Shown here in pieces: positions 24,102-32,727 of a stretch of DNA of 64,000 bases. The stretch is taken from positions 434,001-498,000 of the forward strand of contig JAXGZQ010000002.1 in the NCBI GenBank assembly GCA_040776905.1, in the 5' to 3' direction. A program made the translations under genes and the position numbers. Numbering within the stretch: the first letter of the stretch is position 1; each line of letters begins with the position of its first letter. This stretch comes from SLHU01 sp009929975. GTDB taxonomy: Bacteria > Bacillota > Clostridia > Saccharofermentanales > UBA5734. The notes under the pieces are model-generated. The model was not told the DNA's origin. It made no database searches and saw only the letters and a list, made by a program, of their open reading frames with translations.

Positions 24102-25042
24102 GACTCGGGAATATAAATCGTGCCGCGGATCTCAACCAGGATCTGTTCCGCGGTTCGTCCGGACCGGCGGCCTTTTTCTTTTATGATCATGCGATGGGCA
24201 AAGACAAACGGCAGCATGGTCAGAACATCGTCCGGTATGACATAAGTCCGCCCGCTCAGCAGTGCTTGTCCCCTGGCTGCCTGCAGCAGCATCAGCGCTC
24301 CGCGCGGACTGACCCCGAGTGCGAGGTCCGGATGCTGGCGGGTGGCTCTGGCGAGCAGCGCGATATAGCGGCGAATCGATTCGGCGCAGTAAATCTGCTG
24401 TCCGGCCTCCTGCAGGGTGTTTAATTCAGCCAGATCGGCCACCGGCCGCAGATCGGCCAGGGGCGAGGCATTGGCGAATCGGTCGTAGATATCCATTTCT
24501 TCTTCCAGGCTGGGGTAGCCAAGCGATATTTTCAGCATGAAACGGTCCAGCTGCGCTTCCGGCAGTGGATAGGTGCCGATCTGCTCAATGGGGTTCTGTG
24601 TCGCCAGAACCATGAACGGACGCGGGACCGGATAGGTCGTGCCGTCGACAGTCACCTGACGCTCCTGCATGGCTTCGAGCAGACTGGACTGCGTACGCGG
24701 TGAGGTCCGGTTGATCTCGTCAGCAAGAACGATCTGGCTCATGACGGAACCGGGATGATAATCAAACTGGCCGGTTTTCTGGTTATACATGTTGAAACCG
24801 GTGATGTCCGACGGCATGATATCCGGTGTGAACTGGATCCGGCTGAAGGACAGGCCGAGTGAACGGGCCATGGCCGATGCCAGTGTCGTCTTGCCGATCC
24901 CGGGTATATCTTCGAGCAGGACATGCCCTCCGCTGATCAATGCGATCAGCAGCTGGTCGACCGCAATCTGCTTGCCGACCATGACCCGGCCGACCTGATC
25001 ACGGATTCTCTGAATCAATTCAGCGGTAGAGATTTGCTGCAT
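24098..25042 (-). CDS. MoxR-family AAA+ ATPase
   Basis: A 314-residue chaperone-like ATPase. Walker A is GIPGIGKTT (about residue 45), Walker B is VLADEINR (about 105), followed by SLLEAMQE and the sensor region ATQNPIEQIGTYPLPEAQLDRF, typical of MoxR proteins. The C-terminal lid follows (GVSPRGALMLL). It is soluble and probably remodels or inserts cofactors into partner proteins carrying von Willebrand A-like domains, such as the DUF58 protein next door. ATG 25042 has GGAG 6 nt upstream and starts 31 bp after the DAHP synthase gene. Confidence 0.92.
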   Translation of the reverse strand: MQQISTAELIQRIRDQVGRVMVGKQIAVDQLLIALISGGHVLLEDIPGIGKTTLASAMARSLGLSFSRIQFTPDIMPSDITGFNMYNQKTGQFDYHPGSVMSQIVLADEINRTSPRTQSSLLEAMQERQVTVDGTTYPVPRPFMVLATQNPIEQIGTYPLPEAQLDRFMLKISLGYPSLEEEMDIYDRFANASPLADLRPVADLAELNTLQEAGQQIYCAESIRRYIALLARATRQHPDLALGVSPRGALMLLQAARGQALLSGRTYVIPDDVLTMLPFVFAHRMIIKEKGRRSGRTAEQILVEIRGTIYIPES

Positions 25043-25073
25043 GGCATGCTCCGTTCAGGCAGATCGCCATCTG

Positions 25074-26102
25074 TCAGATATGATCGGCGATACGCAGGAT
25101 CAGTTCTTCAGATTCCGGCCAGCCAAGGCAGGCGTCGGTAATCGATTTCCCATAGACATGCTCGCCGATCGGCTGGCTGCCGGGGGCCAGATAACTTTCA
25201 ATCATCAGCCCTTTGACGAGCGTACGGATATCAGTGGACAATCGACGGCTGTGCAGGACTTCCTGGACAATTCGCGGCTGCTCCTGGTACTGCTTATTGG
25301 AATTGGCATGATTGGTGTCTATGATGCAGGCCGGGTTCGCCAGGCCCCGTCCGGCAAACAGATCAGAGAGCCGGCGCAGATCCTCATAATGATAATTGGA
25401 CGAATTCTGTCCATGTTGATTGACGGCGCCACGCAGCACAGCATGCGCCAGGCTGTTGCCGCTGGTGCGGACCGCCCAGCCCTGATAGGTGAATGTGTGG
25501 CCGTTCTGGGCTGCTTCAATCGCGTTGAGCATGACATTGAGATCACCGCTTGTCGGATTTTTCATGCCGACGGGAATATCCACGCCGCTGGCGGTCAGCC
25601 GGTGCTGCTGATTTTCAACCGAGCGTGCGCCGACCGCGACATAACTGAGAATGTCCGACAGATAGGTGTGATTTTCAGGATAGAGCATCTCATCCGCGGC
25701 GGTGAGGCCGGATTCACGCATCGCACGCAGATGCATCCGGCGCAGGGCGATCAGTCCACCGGCCATATCGGGTTCCTTTTCCGGATCCGGCTGATGGAGA
25801 ATCCCCTTATAGCCAAGACCGGTTGTCCGTGGTTTATTCGTATAGATTCTCGGTATCAGCAGCAGGCGATCCTTGACCTTTTCCTGAACAGCGCCCAGGC
25901 GGCTGACATAATCACAGACGGCGGCTTCACTATCGGCTGAACAGGGACCGATGATCACCAGCAGCCGGTCGCTCTCACCGCGCAGAATCGACGCGATCGC
26001 CTGATCACGTTCTTCTTTCAGTTGAACCAGAGCCGGCTCCAGCGGATAGAGCCGGATAATTTCTTCCGATGTCATGATTTTACTCAGATATTCAAATCCC
26101 AT
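25074..26102 (-). CDS. 3-deoxy-7-phosphoheptulonate synthase, class I
   Basis: A 342-residue DAHP synthase joining phosphoenolpyruvate and erythrose 4-phosphate, the first step to chorismate and aromatic amino acids. It has the class I signatures LLVIIGPCSADS, IPRIYTNKPRTTGLGYKG, VGMKNPTSGD and IDTNHANSNKQ. Residues 1-35 resemble the N-terminal strand of AroF/AroG that mediates feedback control in that class, but which amino acid would inhibit it cannot be read. It lies 18 bp after tldE and 31 bp before moxR, with no obvious functional link to either. No other shikimate gene is present in the window. Confidence 0.93.
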   Translation of the reverse strand: MGFEYLSKIMTSEEIIRLYPLEPALVQLKEERDQAIASILRGESDRLLVIIGPCSADSEAAVCDYVSRLGAVQEKVKDRLLLIPRIYTNKPRTTGLGYKGILHQPDPEKEPDMAGGLIALRRMHLRAMRESGLTAADEMLYPENHTYLSDILSYVAVGARSVENQQHRLTASGVDIPVGMKNPTSGDLNVMLNAIEAAQNGHTFTYQGWAVRTSGNSLAHAVLRGAVNQHGQNSSNYHYEDLRRLSDLFAGRGLANPACIIDTNHANSNKQYQEQPRIVQEVLHSRRLSTDIRTLVKGLMIESYLAPGSQPIGEHVYGKSITDACLGWPESEELILRIADHI

Positions 26103-26120
26103 TCATGCCACTTCCCGACT

Positions 26121-27500
26121 TCAGCTGGATTCACCGCTGATGGCCAACTCAGCGATCAGCAGTGACGGACAGGCGATCTGGCCGGACGCGCCGGGAAGAT
26201 CAAATAATAGATCGGAACCGACTTGCCTGACCTGACGCAGCAGATCAAAGAAATTGCCGGCGACCGTAATCTGTTCGACCGGGTGGCCGATAACGCCATC
26301 TTCAATCAGGAAACCTTCCGCGGACAGGGAAAAATCGCCTGAAATCAGGTTGGTGCCGGCGTGAAGGCCGGTCAGTTCCTGAATCAGCAGTCCGTTATTC
26401 ATCTCAGAACAGAGGGCATCCCGACTGAGCGGTCCCGGCAGGACCAGGCAGTTGGTCGCGGCGACCTGCACCCCCATTTTCCAGCTGGGCCGGAATCCGT
26501 TGCCGGTGCTGCTGGTTCCGTCTTTGGCCGCGGTCTGCCGATTGTGCAGAAAACTGTTCAAAGTGCCGCTGTCGATCAGGCGGGTGATCCGGGTTGGAAC
26601 CCCTTCACTGTCAAATGGCGGCTGGTAGAAACTTTCATTGTGAAACGGATCATCAACCAGCGAAACGCAGTCAGATGCTACCGGTTGGCCGAGTTTTTCA
26701 CCGAGCAGCGACAGACCCTGCTGGACCCGGTCAGCGAAAAAGGCCGGCAGGAAAGCCGTCAGAAGATCAATGGCCGCGCGGTTTTCCAGGACGACCGGCA
26801 GCCGGGCCGATGGGACAGGCCGGGCACCAAGTACCGCGATGGCCCGTTCGGCCGCTTTCCGGCCGATGGACCGGCAGATCTCAGGATCAAGATCATGTCC
26901 CTGCCAGATTTCAACCCCTTTCTTGACACTGTCACCGGATGCCGCGCGGGCCAACGCGAAAGCATAAGCCAGATTACTCCTGTCATGAACCGATAATCCC
27001 AGCGAATTTTTGATATAGCGCTCGGATTCCATATAGGCGACCGCCGCGTATTCAACCTTACGGATTCGGGAATCCGTCTCCAGTGCCGCCGCTTCCATGA
27101 CCATCGCGCTGTCGATCAGCACCTGGGGTTCAAGTTCAGCCAGTGACTGGCTGAACCGGTTGGCTTTTGCCTGATCCCGCTCCGCGTCGGTGTCATGTCC
27201 GTCGAAAAGATCCTCTTTTTTTGAGTCCGCGAGCACCGAGGCATTGGAGGCGGCTTCCTCCAGCATCCAGGGAATGACGGACGGATCGATCTTTTCCGAG
27301 TAGGCGTAACCCATGCGTCCCTCAATAACACCACGGAAACTGATTCCCTGTTCCTGGCTGCTCTCATAGCGGCTGATCTTCTTCTCAAAGACATGGATAT
27401 CCAGCGAACGGCCCCGTATGACATAAGTCTCGGCTTCACTGAAACCATAGCGAAGCGCATCATCCAGCAGCTGCTTTTGCAGTGATTCTATCTGATTCAT
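26121..27500 (-). CDS. TldD/PmbA family protein, TldE-like subunit
   Basis: A 459-residue protein of the PmbA/TldE type, the non-metal-binding half of the TldD/TldE protease that trims unfolded peptides, including some peptide natural products. Seen features are the N-terminal SEAETYVIRGRSLDIHVFEKKI, the RMGYAYSEK segment and the C-terminal SPDG-like stretch LLIQELTGLHAGTN with GDFSLSAEGFLIEDG. It lacks the HExxxH motif of its partner. ATG 27500 has GGAG upstream and almost abuts the tldD stop, so the two are cotranslated. Confidence 0.9.
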   Translation of the reverse strand: MNQIESLQKQLLDDALRYGFSEAETYVIRGRSLDIHVFEKKISRYESSQEQGISFRGVIEGRMGYAYSEKIDPSVIPWMLEEAASNASVLADSKKEDLFDGHDTDAERDQAKANRFSQSLAELEPQVLIDSAMVMEAAALETDSRIRKVEYAAVAYMESERYIKNSLGLSVHDRSNLAYAFALARAASGDSVKKGVEIWQGHDLDPEICRSIGRKAAERAIAVLGARPVPSARLPVVLENRAAIDLLTAFLPAFFADRVQQGLSLLGEKLGQPVASDCVSLVDDPFHNESFYQPPFDSEGVPTRITRLIDSGTLNSFLHNRQTAAKDGTSSTGNGFRPSWKMGVQVAATNCLVLPGPLSRDALCSEMNNGLLIQELTGLHAGTNLISGDFSLSAEGFLIEDGVIGHPVEQITVAGNFFDLLRQVRQVGSDLLFDLPGASGQIACPSLLIAELAISGESS

Positions 27501-28886
27501 TCATGAACTCCTTCCGCCGACGGTCATCTGGCTGACCCGGATCATCGGCTGTCCGACATTGGCCGGAATGCTGCCGCTGACCGATCCGCACATCCCCTGC
27601 TCCATCGTCATGTGGTTGCCGACACGGTCGATTTTCATCAGAACATCAGCGCCCTTACCGATCAGGGTCGCGCCGCGGACCGGTTCGGCAATCTGTCCGT
27701 CCCGGATCAGATACGCTTCACGCACACTGAAGTTGAACTCACCGCTGGCCGGATCAACTGAGCCGCCGCCCATTGCCTTGGCATAAAGGCCATAGGGTGT
27801 CGCACGGATAATCGATTCCGGAGTCGATTCCCCTTCAGCGATATAAGTGTTGCTCATCCGGGAGGTCGGTGCGTAGCGATACGATTGGCGGCGGGCCGAC
27901 CCTGTACTTTCAAGTCCCAGTGTCCGGCCGTTATGCCGGTCAACCATATAGCTCTTCAAGATCCCCTGATCAATCAGTGTGATCTTCTGTGTCGGTGTTC
28001 CCTCATCATCAATATCGCGTGAGCCCCAGTCATTCGGCAGAGTGGCGTCATCAACCGCGCTGACGATCGGACTGGCGATCGGCTGGCCGAGTTTGTCTTC
28101 AAACACGGTGGCATGGCGGGCCAGAGCCGTCGCCTCCAGTCCGTGGCCGCACGCTTCATGAAAGATGACACCGCCGAAGCCGCCGTCTATGACAACCGGC
28201 ATCTGTCCGGAAGGACATTCAGCGGCCGTCAGCATGGTCACCGCGGTACGGGCTGACCGCCTGGCCAGCGCGTTGCTGTCCAGTGACTCAAACCATTCAT
28301 AGCCGCGCCGGGCGCCGGGCCCGCTGAAACCGGTCTGCTTCTCCGTGGCTGATGAGGCGACCGCCTCAAAACGGAAACGGATATACAGCCGCTCATCTTC
28401 AACCAGCAAACCTTCGGAATTCGCGATCAGGATCCGGCTGTCAGACTCAGATAAGGCCGCGCTGGTCTGGCTGATCCGTGCGTCCTCGCTCTTCGCGCAG
28501 TCAGAAGCTTCACGCAGTCGGCGGACCTTAACGGATTTCGCGATTTCCGGGAAGCGGATCTGCCACGGATGGTTTGACTCGAACTGCAGGCGGCGCAGCG
28601 TGGTCATATCCAGCTGGCGATGACCCTGCAGAGCCGCCGCTGTCAGGCGTGCCAACTCGAGCAGTCCGCGTTCGCTCAGATCGTTGCCATAGGTATAGAG
28701 AGACTGTTCACCCCGCCACAGGCGCAGGCCGATGCCGCTGTCCATCCCTGACAGCGCCTGGTCCAGATCCCCATTGACCATGCGCAGTGAGCTGTGTTTC
28801 GTTTCTTCGCAGAATATTTCAGCGAAGTCGGCACCGGTGGACAGCGCTTCGTGTAATGTCATTTCAATCAGGCTGTTTGATAGCAT
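27501..28886 (-). CDS. tldD: TldD metalloprotease
   Basis: A 461-residue catalytic subunit of the TldD/TldE zinc protease. The metal-binding HExxxH is HEACGH, in VIFHEACGHGLEATAL. Other family segments are DDEGTPTQKITLIDQG and GGSVDPASGEFNFSV. The frame extends to 28910, but the ATG at 28886 has AAAGGAAC 6 nt upstream. No ribosomal peptide precursor or maturation gene is visible nearby, so a housekeeping peptide-degrading role is likelier than toxin maturation. Confidence 0.92.
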   Translation of the reverse strand: MLSNSLIEMTLHEALSTGADFAEIFCEETKHSSLRMVNGDLDQALSGMDSGIGLRLWRGEQSLYTYGNDLSERGLLELARLTAAALQGHRQLDMTTLRRLQFESNHPWQIRFPEIAKSVKVRRLREASDCAKSEDARISQTSAALSESDSRILIANSEGLLVEDERLYIRFRFEAVASSATEKQTGFSGPGARRGYEWFESLDSNALARRSARTAVTMLTAAECPSGQMPVVIDGGFGGVIFHEACGHGLEATALARHATVFEDKLGQPIASPIVSAVDDATLPNDWGSRDIDDEGTPTQKITLIDQGILKSYMVDRHNGRTLGLESTGSARRQSYRYAPTSRMSNTYIAEGESTPESIIRATPYGLYAKAMGGGSVDPASGEFNFSVREAYLIRDGQIAEPVRGATLIGKGADVLMKIDRVGNHMTMEQGMCGSVSGSIPANVGQPMIRVSQMTVGGRSS

Positions 28887-28954
28887 ATCGTTCCTTTCCT
28901 TGCGGATCACAGATCAACGGCCGCGATCCGGTCATCGAATGTCCAGTCAGCGCA

Positions 28955-30250
28955 TCAGTCGTCCATGCGGTCGAGGACGAGAACCCAGTCTTCGCCCCAT
29001 CCCTGTGTCGGCGGAACGAACAGCGCTTCCCGTGGCGGAACCACCGTAAACGGCCGATCCATCCGACCATCGCGCGGGTTGAACCATGCCGCCCGGACCG
29101 GACGGTCGCCGAGCTGGTCGAGCCGGGCGCGGATCGGCTGTCCGAGTGGTGAATAAATGAAAGCGTAGGCGTCACCGCGTCCGGCGGCCAGGTGTGCTCC
29201 GGCAGCCGGATCATCCGCCACCAGATCCGGTGCCGGGTGAAACTCCGCGAAAGGCCGGCTTTCACGCAGGGTGATCAGATGCCGCATCTGGCCCGCCCCG
29301 GGATGACGAAGCGCGCTCTGCCAGTCATGTGGCCGGTAGGCTTCCTTTTCACGATTGAAGTACCAGATCGCGTGGTGGCCATAGGTGTGTCCACAAACCC
29401 CTTCCATCAGGTTCCACCAGGCATTCTGCCGGACATCCGGCGCTGACCAGAGCACCTGGTAGCCGGCCTTGAAACAGGACGGATGTCCTTCATAGCGCGG
29501 TTCACCGTCCATGAACGGTTTGGCCTCCGCGGCCGCCGTTGTCTGAAGCATGGCATAACTGGAAAAACCTTCCAGCGCATGGCCGGACTGGATCATATGA
29601 AAGTCAATATAGTCACGGTCGAGCACGTGATCGGCAGATGATGAGGCACCGCTGGGATGAAACGTGATCAGATGATCCGGGGCCTCGCGCCGGATGGCCT
29701 GTCCCATCGCGTCAATGATCGCGTGATGCTGTTCACTTTCTAGCGGGCGGTCTCCTCCCAGTATCCAGATGATATTCCAGCAGTCCGCATACCGTTTGGC
29801 CAGCCAGCCGGCATAAACCGCGGCATTCCCCGCTGTAAAGATTTCCGGACCCTGTCCCCATTTCTGATTGTATTTATCACCCCAGGTCGGCAGCAGGCCG
29901 ATCATCAGTCCGAGCCCCGCGGCTTTCCGGATGACTGTATCGACATGATCCCAATAACTGTCCGGTCCTCCGATATCGGGCCGGGTCGGATCCCATTGTC
30001 CGTTCGTCTGCAGGAGCGGCCGGCGGCCATTGTGGTTTGCTGTGTCAAGACCGCCATACTCGGCCAGGGCAACTGCCTGAATGACATTGAATCCCTGCTC
30101 GGCCCGGGTCTGCAGATATAAATCTGTCTCCTCAGGGTTTAAACGGTGAAACAGCTCCCAGGCGGTATCCCCGAGATAAAAAAACGGTTCTCCGTTCTGC
30201 CACACAAGGCAGCGGCCATTCTCGTGTACCTTCAGTTTTTTCTCTGTCAT
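28955..30250 (-). CDS. DUF4038 glycoside hydrolase, GH140-like
   Basis: A 431-residue protein with a DUF4038 barrel (about residues 8-330) and a C-terminal DUF5060/collagen-binding-like beta domain (about 340-430). Family signatures are PFFYLGDTAWELFHRL, the FNVIQAVAL segment, IWILGGDRP and FMDGEPRYEG, where Asp and Glu are the likely catalytic acids by comparison with GH140 apiosidases. There is no signal peptide, so it should act on imported oligosaccharides. The ATG at 30250 has GGAGG at 7 nt; the ATG at 30256 is too close. Actual sugar specificity is not readable, and no sugar transporter is adjacent. Confidence 0.85.
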   Translation of the reverse strand: MTEKKLKVHENGRCLVWQNGEPFFYLGDTAWELFHRLNPEETDLYLQTRAEQGFNVIQAVALAEYGGLDTANHNGRRPLLQTNGQWDPTRPDIGGPDSYWDHVDTVIRKAAGLGLMIGLLPTWGDKYNQKWGQGPEIFTAGNAAVYAGWLAKRYADCWNIIWILGGDRPLESEQHHAIIDAMGQAIRREAPDHLITFHPSGASSSADHVLDRDYIDFHMIQSGHALEGFSSYAMLQTTAAAEAKPFMDGEPRYEGHPSCFKAGYQVLWSAPDVRQNAWWNLMEGVCGHTYGHHAIWYFNREKEAYRPHDWQSALRHPGAGQMRHLITLRESRPFAEFHPAPDLVADDPAAGAHLAAGRGDAYAFIYSPLGQPIRARLDQLGDRPVRAAWFNPRDGRMDRPFTVVPPREALFVPPTQGWGEDWVLVLDRMDD

Positions 30251-30256
30251 ATTCAT

Positions 30257-30397
30257 TCCTCCGCATCAGGACATGTCAAGTGCCTGATTTCATTGCTGAT
30301 TATCAGTTTAGCATGGACATGGCCACTTGATAAGGCCAAAGCATGGTCTGAGCAGGAAACGGGAAAGAAAGAACAGTCTGGCTGCCATATGCAGTCT
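30257..30397. other. 141-bp intergenic region with a distant inverted half-site pair
   Basis: Upstream of the GH140-like gene. TCAAGTG (30276-30282) and its complement CACTTGA (30324-30330) form a widely spaced inverted pair, and a further GGCC follows each outer side. It may be an operator or chance. No convincing promoter or terminator hairpin is seen. Confidence 0.25.
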
Positions 30398-31264
30398 TCA
30401 GCCGGCATATAAACCGCGAATGACGCGGCGAACCAGATTGAGCGGCAGCCAGCGGCTCAGATGCCAGGCCAGCTGATAGAAACGGCCGGGAATGAACAGG
30501 CGCGGTATCCGCCGCCGGGTGATCTGGCGCAGGATCAGGCCGGCCACCTGATCAGCGGACATCCCTTCGCTTTCATCCCGTTCCATGCGCGACAGAGAGC
30601 GCCGGAAGCGACCGGCATAAGGAGATGAATCAGTATCGGCCGTTTTGGTGACACGGCGGGCTCCGGTAAACCCGGTCTGAGTATCACCGGGATGGACCAC
30701 CAGACTGCGCAGGCCGAATGGTCTGATTTCATCATCGAGAGCAAGTGACAACGCCTGTATCGCGGCTTTGCTCGCGGAATACCAGGCCTGAAACGGAATC
30801 GGCAGGAATCCGGCCGCTGATCCGATGAATACGACCAGACCACTGTTCCGCTGCCGCATCGCGGTCAGAACCGGCGGCAGAAACGCAGACTGACCGATCA
30901 GATTAACCTCCAGCTGATCTCTGACATCCGATACCGGACACTCTTCGACTGCTCCGGCAATGCCTGCTCCGGCAGATAGAATGAGATAATCAATTTTGCC
31001 TTCACGATCGAGCACACGGCTGACCGTTTCAGCGACCGAACGGGCATCCGTCACATTGAGACGGACCGGCCAGAATGCTCCCTGTTTCGGGTCATCCCGC
31101 GATTCCGGTTTCTCAGGCCAGTCTTCTTTATATCGCCGTGCCGCACCATAGACCGTACAACCCGCCCCGATCATTTTACGGGCCAGACTGGCACCGATAC
31201 CGGAACTGGATCCGCTGATGATGGCAGTTTTTCCTGTTAATACATCACGTCGTAATGTCATCAT
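30398..31264 (-). CDS. Short-chain dehydrogenase/reductase
   Basis: A 288-residue classical SDR oxidoreductase. The cofactor-binding motif is SGSSSGIG (residues 16-23), with LSAGAG replacing the usual NAG, a catalytic Ser in IGSAAGF and the YSASK catalytic motif. The C-terminal extension is hydrophobic and basic, as in SDRs acting on lipids or retinoid-like substrates. ATG codons at 31264 and 31261 both follow GGGAGGAAT; the second is better spaced. The start overlaps the preceding metallopeptidase gene by 20 bp. The substrate is unknown. Confidence 0.88.
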   Translation of the reverse strand: MMTLRRDVLTGKTAIISGSSSGIGASLARKMIGAGCTVYGAARRYKEDWPEKPESRDDPKQGAFWPVRLNVTDARSVAETVSRVLDREGKIDYLILSAGAGIAGAVEECPVSDVRDQLEVNLIGQSAFLPPVLTAMRQRNSGLVVFIGSAAGFLPIPFQAWYSASKAAIQALSLALDDEIRPFGLRSLVVHPGDTQTGFTGARRVTKTADTDSSPYAGRFRRSLSRMERDESEGMSADQVAGLILRQITRRRIPRLFIPGRFYQLAWHLSRWLPLNLVRRVIRGLYAG

Positions 31265-31811
31265 ATTCCTCCCGGTCAGTCGTCAGGCGATATTGCCGGT
31301 TGATCGCCTGGCGGATATTCCTGGCATCTGGCACATAAGATTCCAGCAGCTGCCAGAAACGGCGGCTGTGGTTCATTTCCAGCAGATGGCACAATTCATG
31401 AAAGATGACATAACGGCGTTCACGCGCTGGCAATTGAGCCAGCCGGAGATTCAAACTGATGGTCTGGCGGCTGCTGCAGCTGCCCCACCGGCTGGTCAGA
31501 TCCCGCAGCAGGAGACGCCGGGGACGCGGTCCATGGAAACAGGCCAGTGCTTCTTCTATTTCTTCTCTGAGCAGTAAGGCCGCTTGTTGCTGCTGCTGTT
31601 TCGACTGACGCGAGATCGATTCAGCCCGATGATTTTCTTCGATTTTTTTCTCGATCCAGCCGGCTTTTTCGTCAAGGAAACGGTCAATCCGGGCCTGACT
31701 CAGGTGCAGCGGACTGCGCACCTCAATCGTCTGGTCCGGATGAATGACCAGACTCAGCGTGCGGCGCCGGCTGCGGATCAGGTGATAGGTCAACCGGTTC
31801 TTTTTCGTCAT
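31245..31811 (-). CDS. YgjP-like zinc metallopeptidase (DUF45)
   Basis: A 188-residue protein of the DUF45/YgjP group. The zinc motif HExxH is FHELCHLLEMNHS, followed by RRFW as in the family. The strongly conserved SRWGSCS precedes it, and the N-terminal IRSRRRTLSLVIHPD is typical. No signal peptide is seen. Physiological substrates of this group are unknown. The ATG at 31811 overlaps the pyrE stop (ATGA), so it is cotranslated with the pyrimidine genes, possibly as a passenger. Confidence 0.88.
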   Translation of the reverse strand: MTKKNRLTYHLIRSRRRTLSLVIHPDQTIEVRSPLHLSQARIDRFLDEKAGWIEKKIEENHRAESISRQSKQQQQQAALLLREEIEEALACFHGPRPRRLLLRDLTSRWGSCSSRQTISLNLRLAQLPARERRYVIFHELCHLLEMNHSRRFWQLLESYVPDARNIRQAINRQYRLTTDREEYDDITT

Positions 31812-32692
31812 CGTGACGGACCGTCTGTTGAAAGATCAAGCAGTTCCAGGCAGCGCTGGGCCCGCTCCCATCGCCGGCCGCCGGCCGCCAGCTCCTCACT
31901 GAGAAAATCGGGGTGACGCTGGATAAAGGAACGGGTGTAGTCAATCGGACTGATATTGAACGCCTCAATCTGTTCCAGCTGCGGCGGGCTGATCAGACCG
32001 CGCCGGCAAGCCCGTTCGAAAAATGCGGGCTCGATCACAATCATCGTCTGCAGTCTGACCTGTTCAGCGGCCAGTGCTTCCCGTCCACCCTGCCCCCGGT
32101 CAACAACGGCCAGGGTGTCCGCCATGCTCAGGTCGAGCTGTCGGATCGCCGGCAGCCAGGCCCGGAGATAACTGGACGCCTCAGTGACCAGATCCGCGAT
32201 ATGCAAGGCCGCGGTACCGGCTGGGCTGATGAGTTTCGCCGGCTCCGCAGGCTGATGAGGGTCCTCCTGATACCAGGCAGTCCCATCTTTGAGGATCGTC
32301 AGATGCGGCTGCCCGAGCCGCAGCGCGACCGGCAGCGAAAAGAACAGGTCACGCCGTTCACCTCCGGATATCAGATTGAATGAACAGGTCCGGGCCGCCT
32401 CAGTCAGCCGGGCGACCACCTGCTGGTAGATTTCCGATTGATCCAACTGCGCTTCGATCGCCAGGACCAGATCCGGCAGACCGTCACGCGGATGCTCCAG
32501 AGCCAGTTCGATGTCCGACAGCAATCCGGCCGCGGCAGTTTCACCGCCACAGAGAAAATGGGTGTTGATGTAGTAAGGGCCCAGCAGTCCCGATGTATAC
32601 CAGAAAGGATGCCCGGACGGAGCGACCTTCAGCGCCTGCGTGGCAAACAGCCAGTCAGTCATCTGTTCCTCTGATCGTTGATCGTAAGTCAT
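31808..32692 (-). CDS. pyrE: Orotate phosphoribosyltransferase, clostridial-type
   Basis: A 294-residue enzyme joining orotate and PRPP to give OMP. The N-terminal segment APSGHPFWYTSGLLGPYYIN matches the orotate-binding region of the long clostridial form. The PRPP-binding region reads TLAVVDRGQGGREAL instead of the common VVVDD-x4-TG loop, as in that clostridial subgroup. The ATG at 32692 follows GGAG at 10 nt and lies 35 bp after pyrD; the frame is open further upstream into pyrD but without a signal. Its place as last pyr gene supports the assignment. Confidence 0.8.
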   Translation of the reverse strand: MTYDQRSEEQMTDWLFATQALKVAPSGHPFWYTSGLLGPYYINTHFLCGGETAAAGLLSDIELALEHPRDGLPDLVLAIEAQLDQSEIYQQVVARLTEAARTCSFNLISGGERRDLFFSLPVALRLGQPHLTILKDGTAWYQEDPHQPAEPAKLISPAGTAALHIADLVTEASSYLRAWLPAIRQLDLSMADTLAVVDRGQGGREALAAEQVRLQTMIVIEPAFFERACRRGLISPPQLEQIEAFNISPIDYTRSFIQRHPDFLSEELAAGGRRWERAQRCLELLDLSTDGPSR

Positions 32693-32727
32693 GGGGTTTA
32701 ATCTCCTGAGATGCGAAATGACAGGTC

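Noticed and set aside
26121..28886. Peptide natural-product cluster around tldD/tldE
   Set aside because: No precursor peptide, radical SAM or cyclodehydratase gene lies nearby; tldDE are common housekeeping genes.
32070..32110. PyrE lacking the common VVVDDxxxTG loop, suspected to be inactive
   Set aside because: The VVDRxQGG form matches a known clostridial subgroup of orotate phosphoribosyltransferases, so it is probably an active variant.
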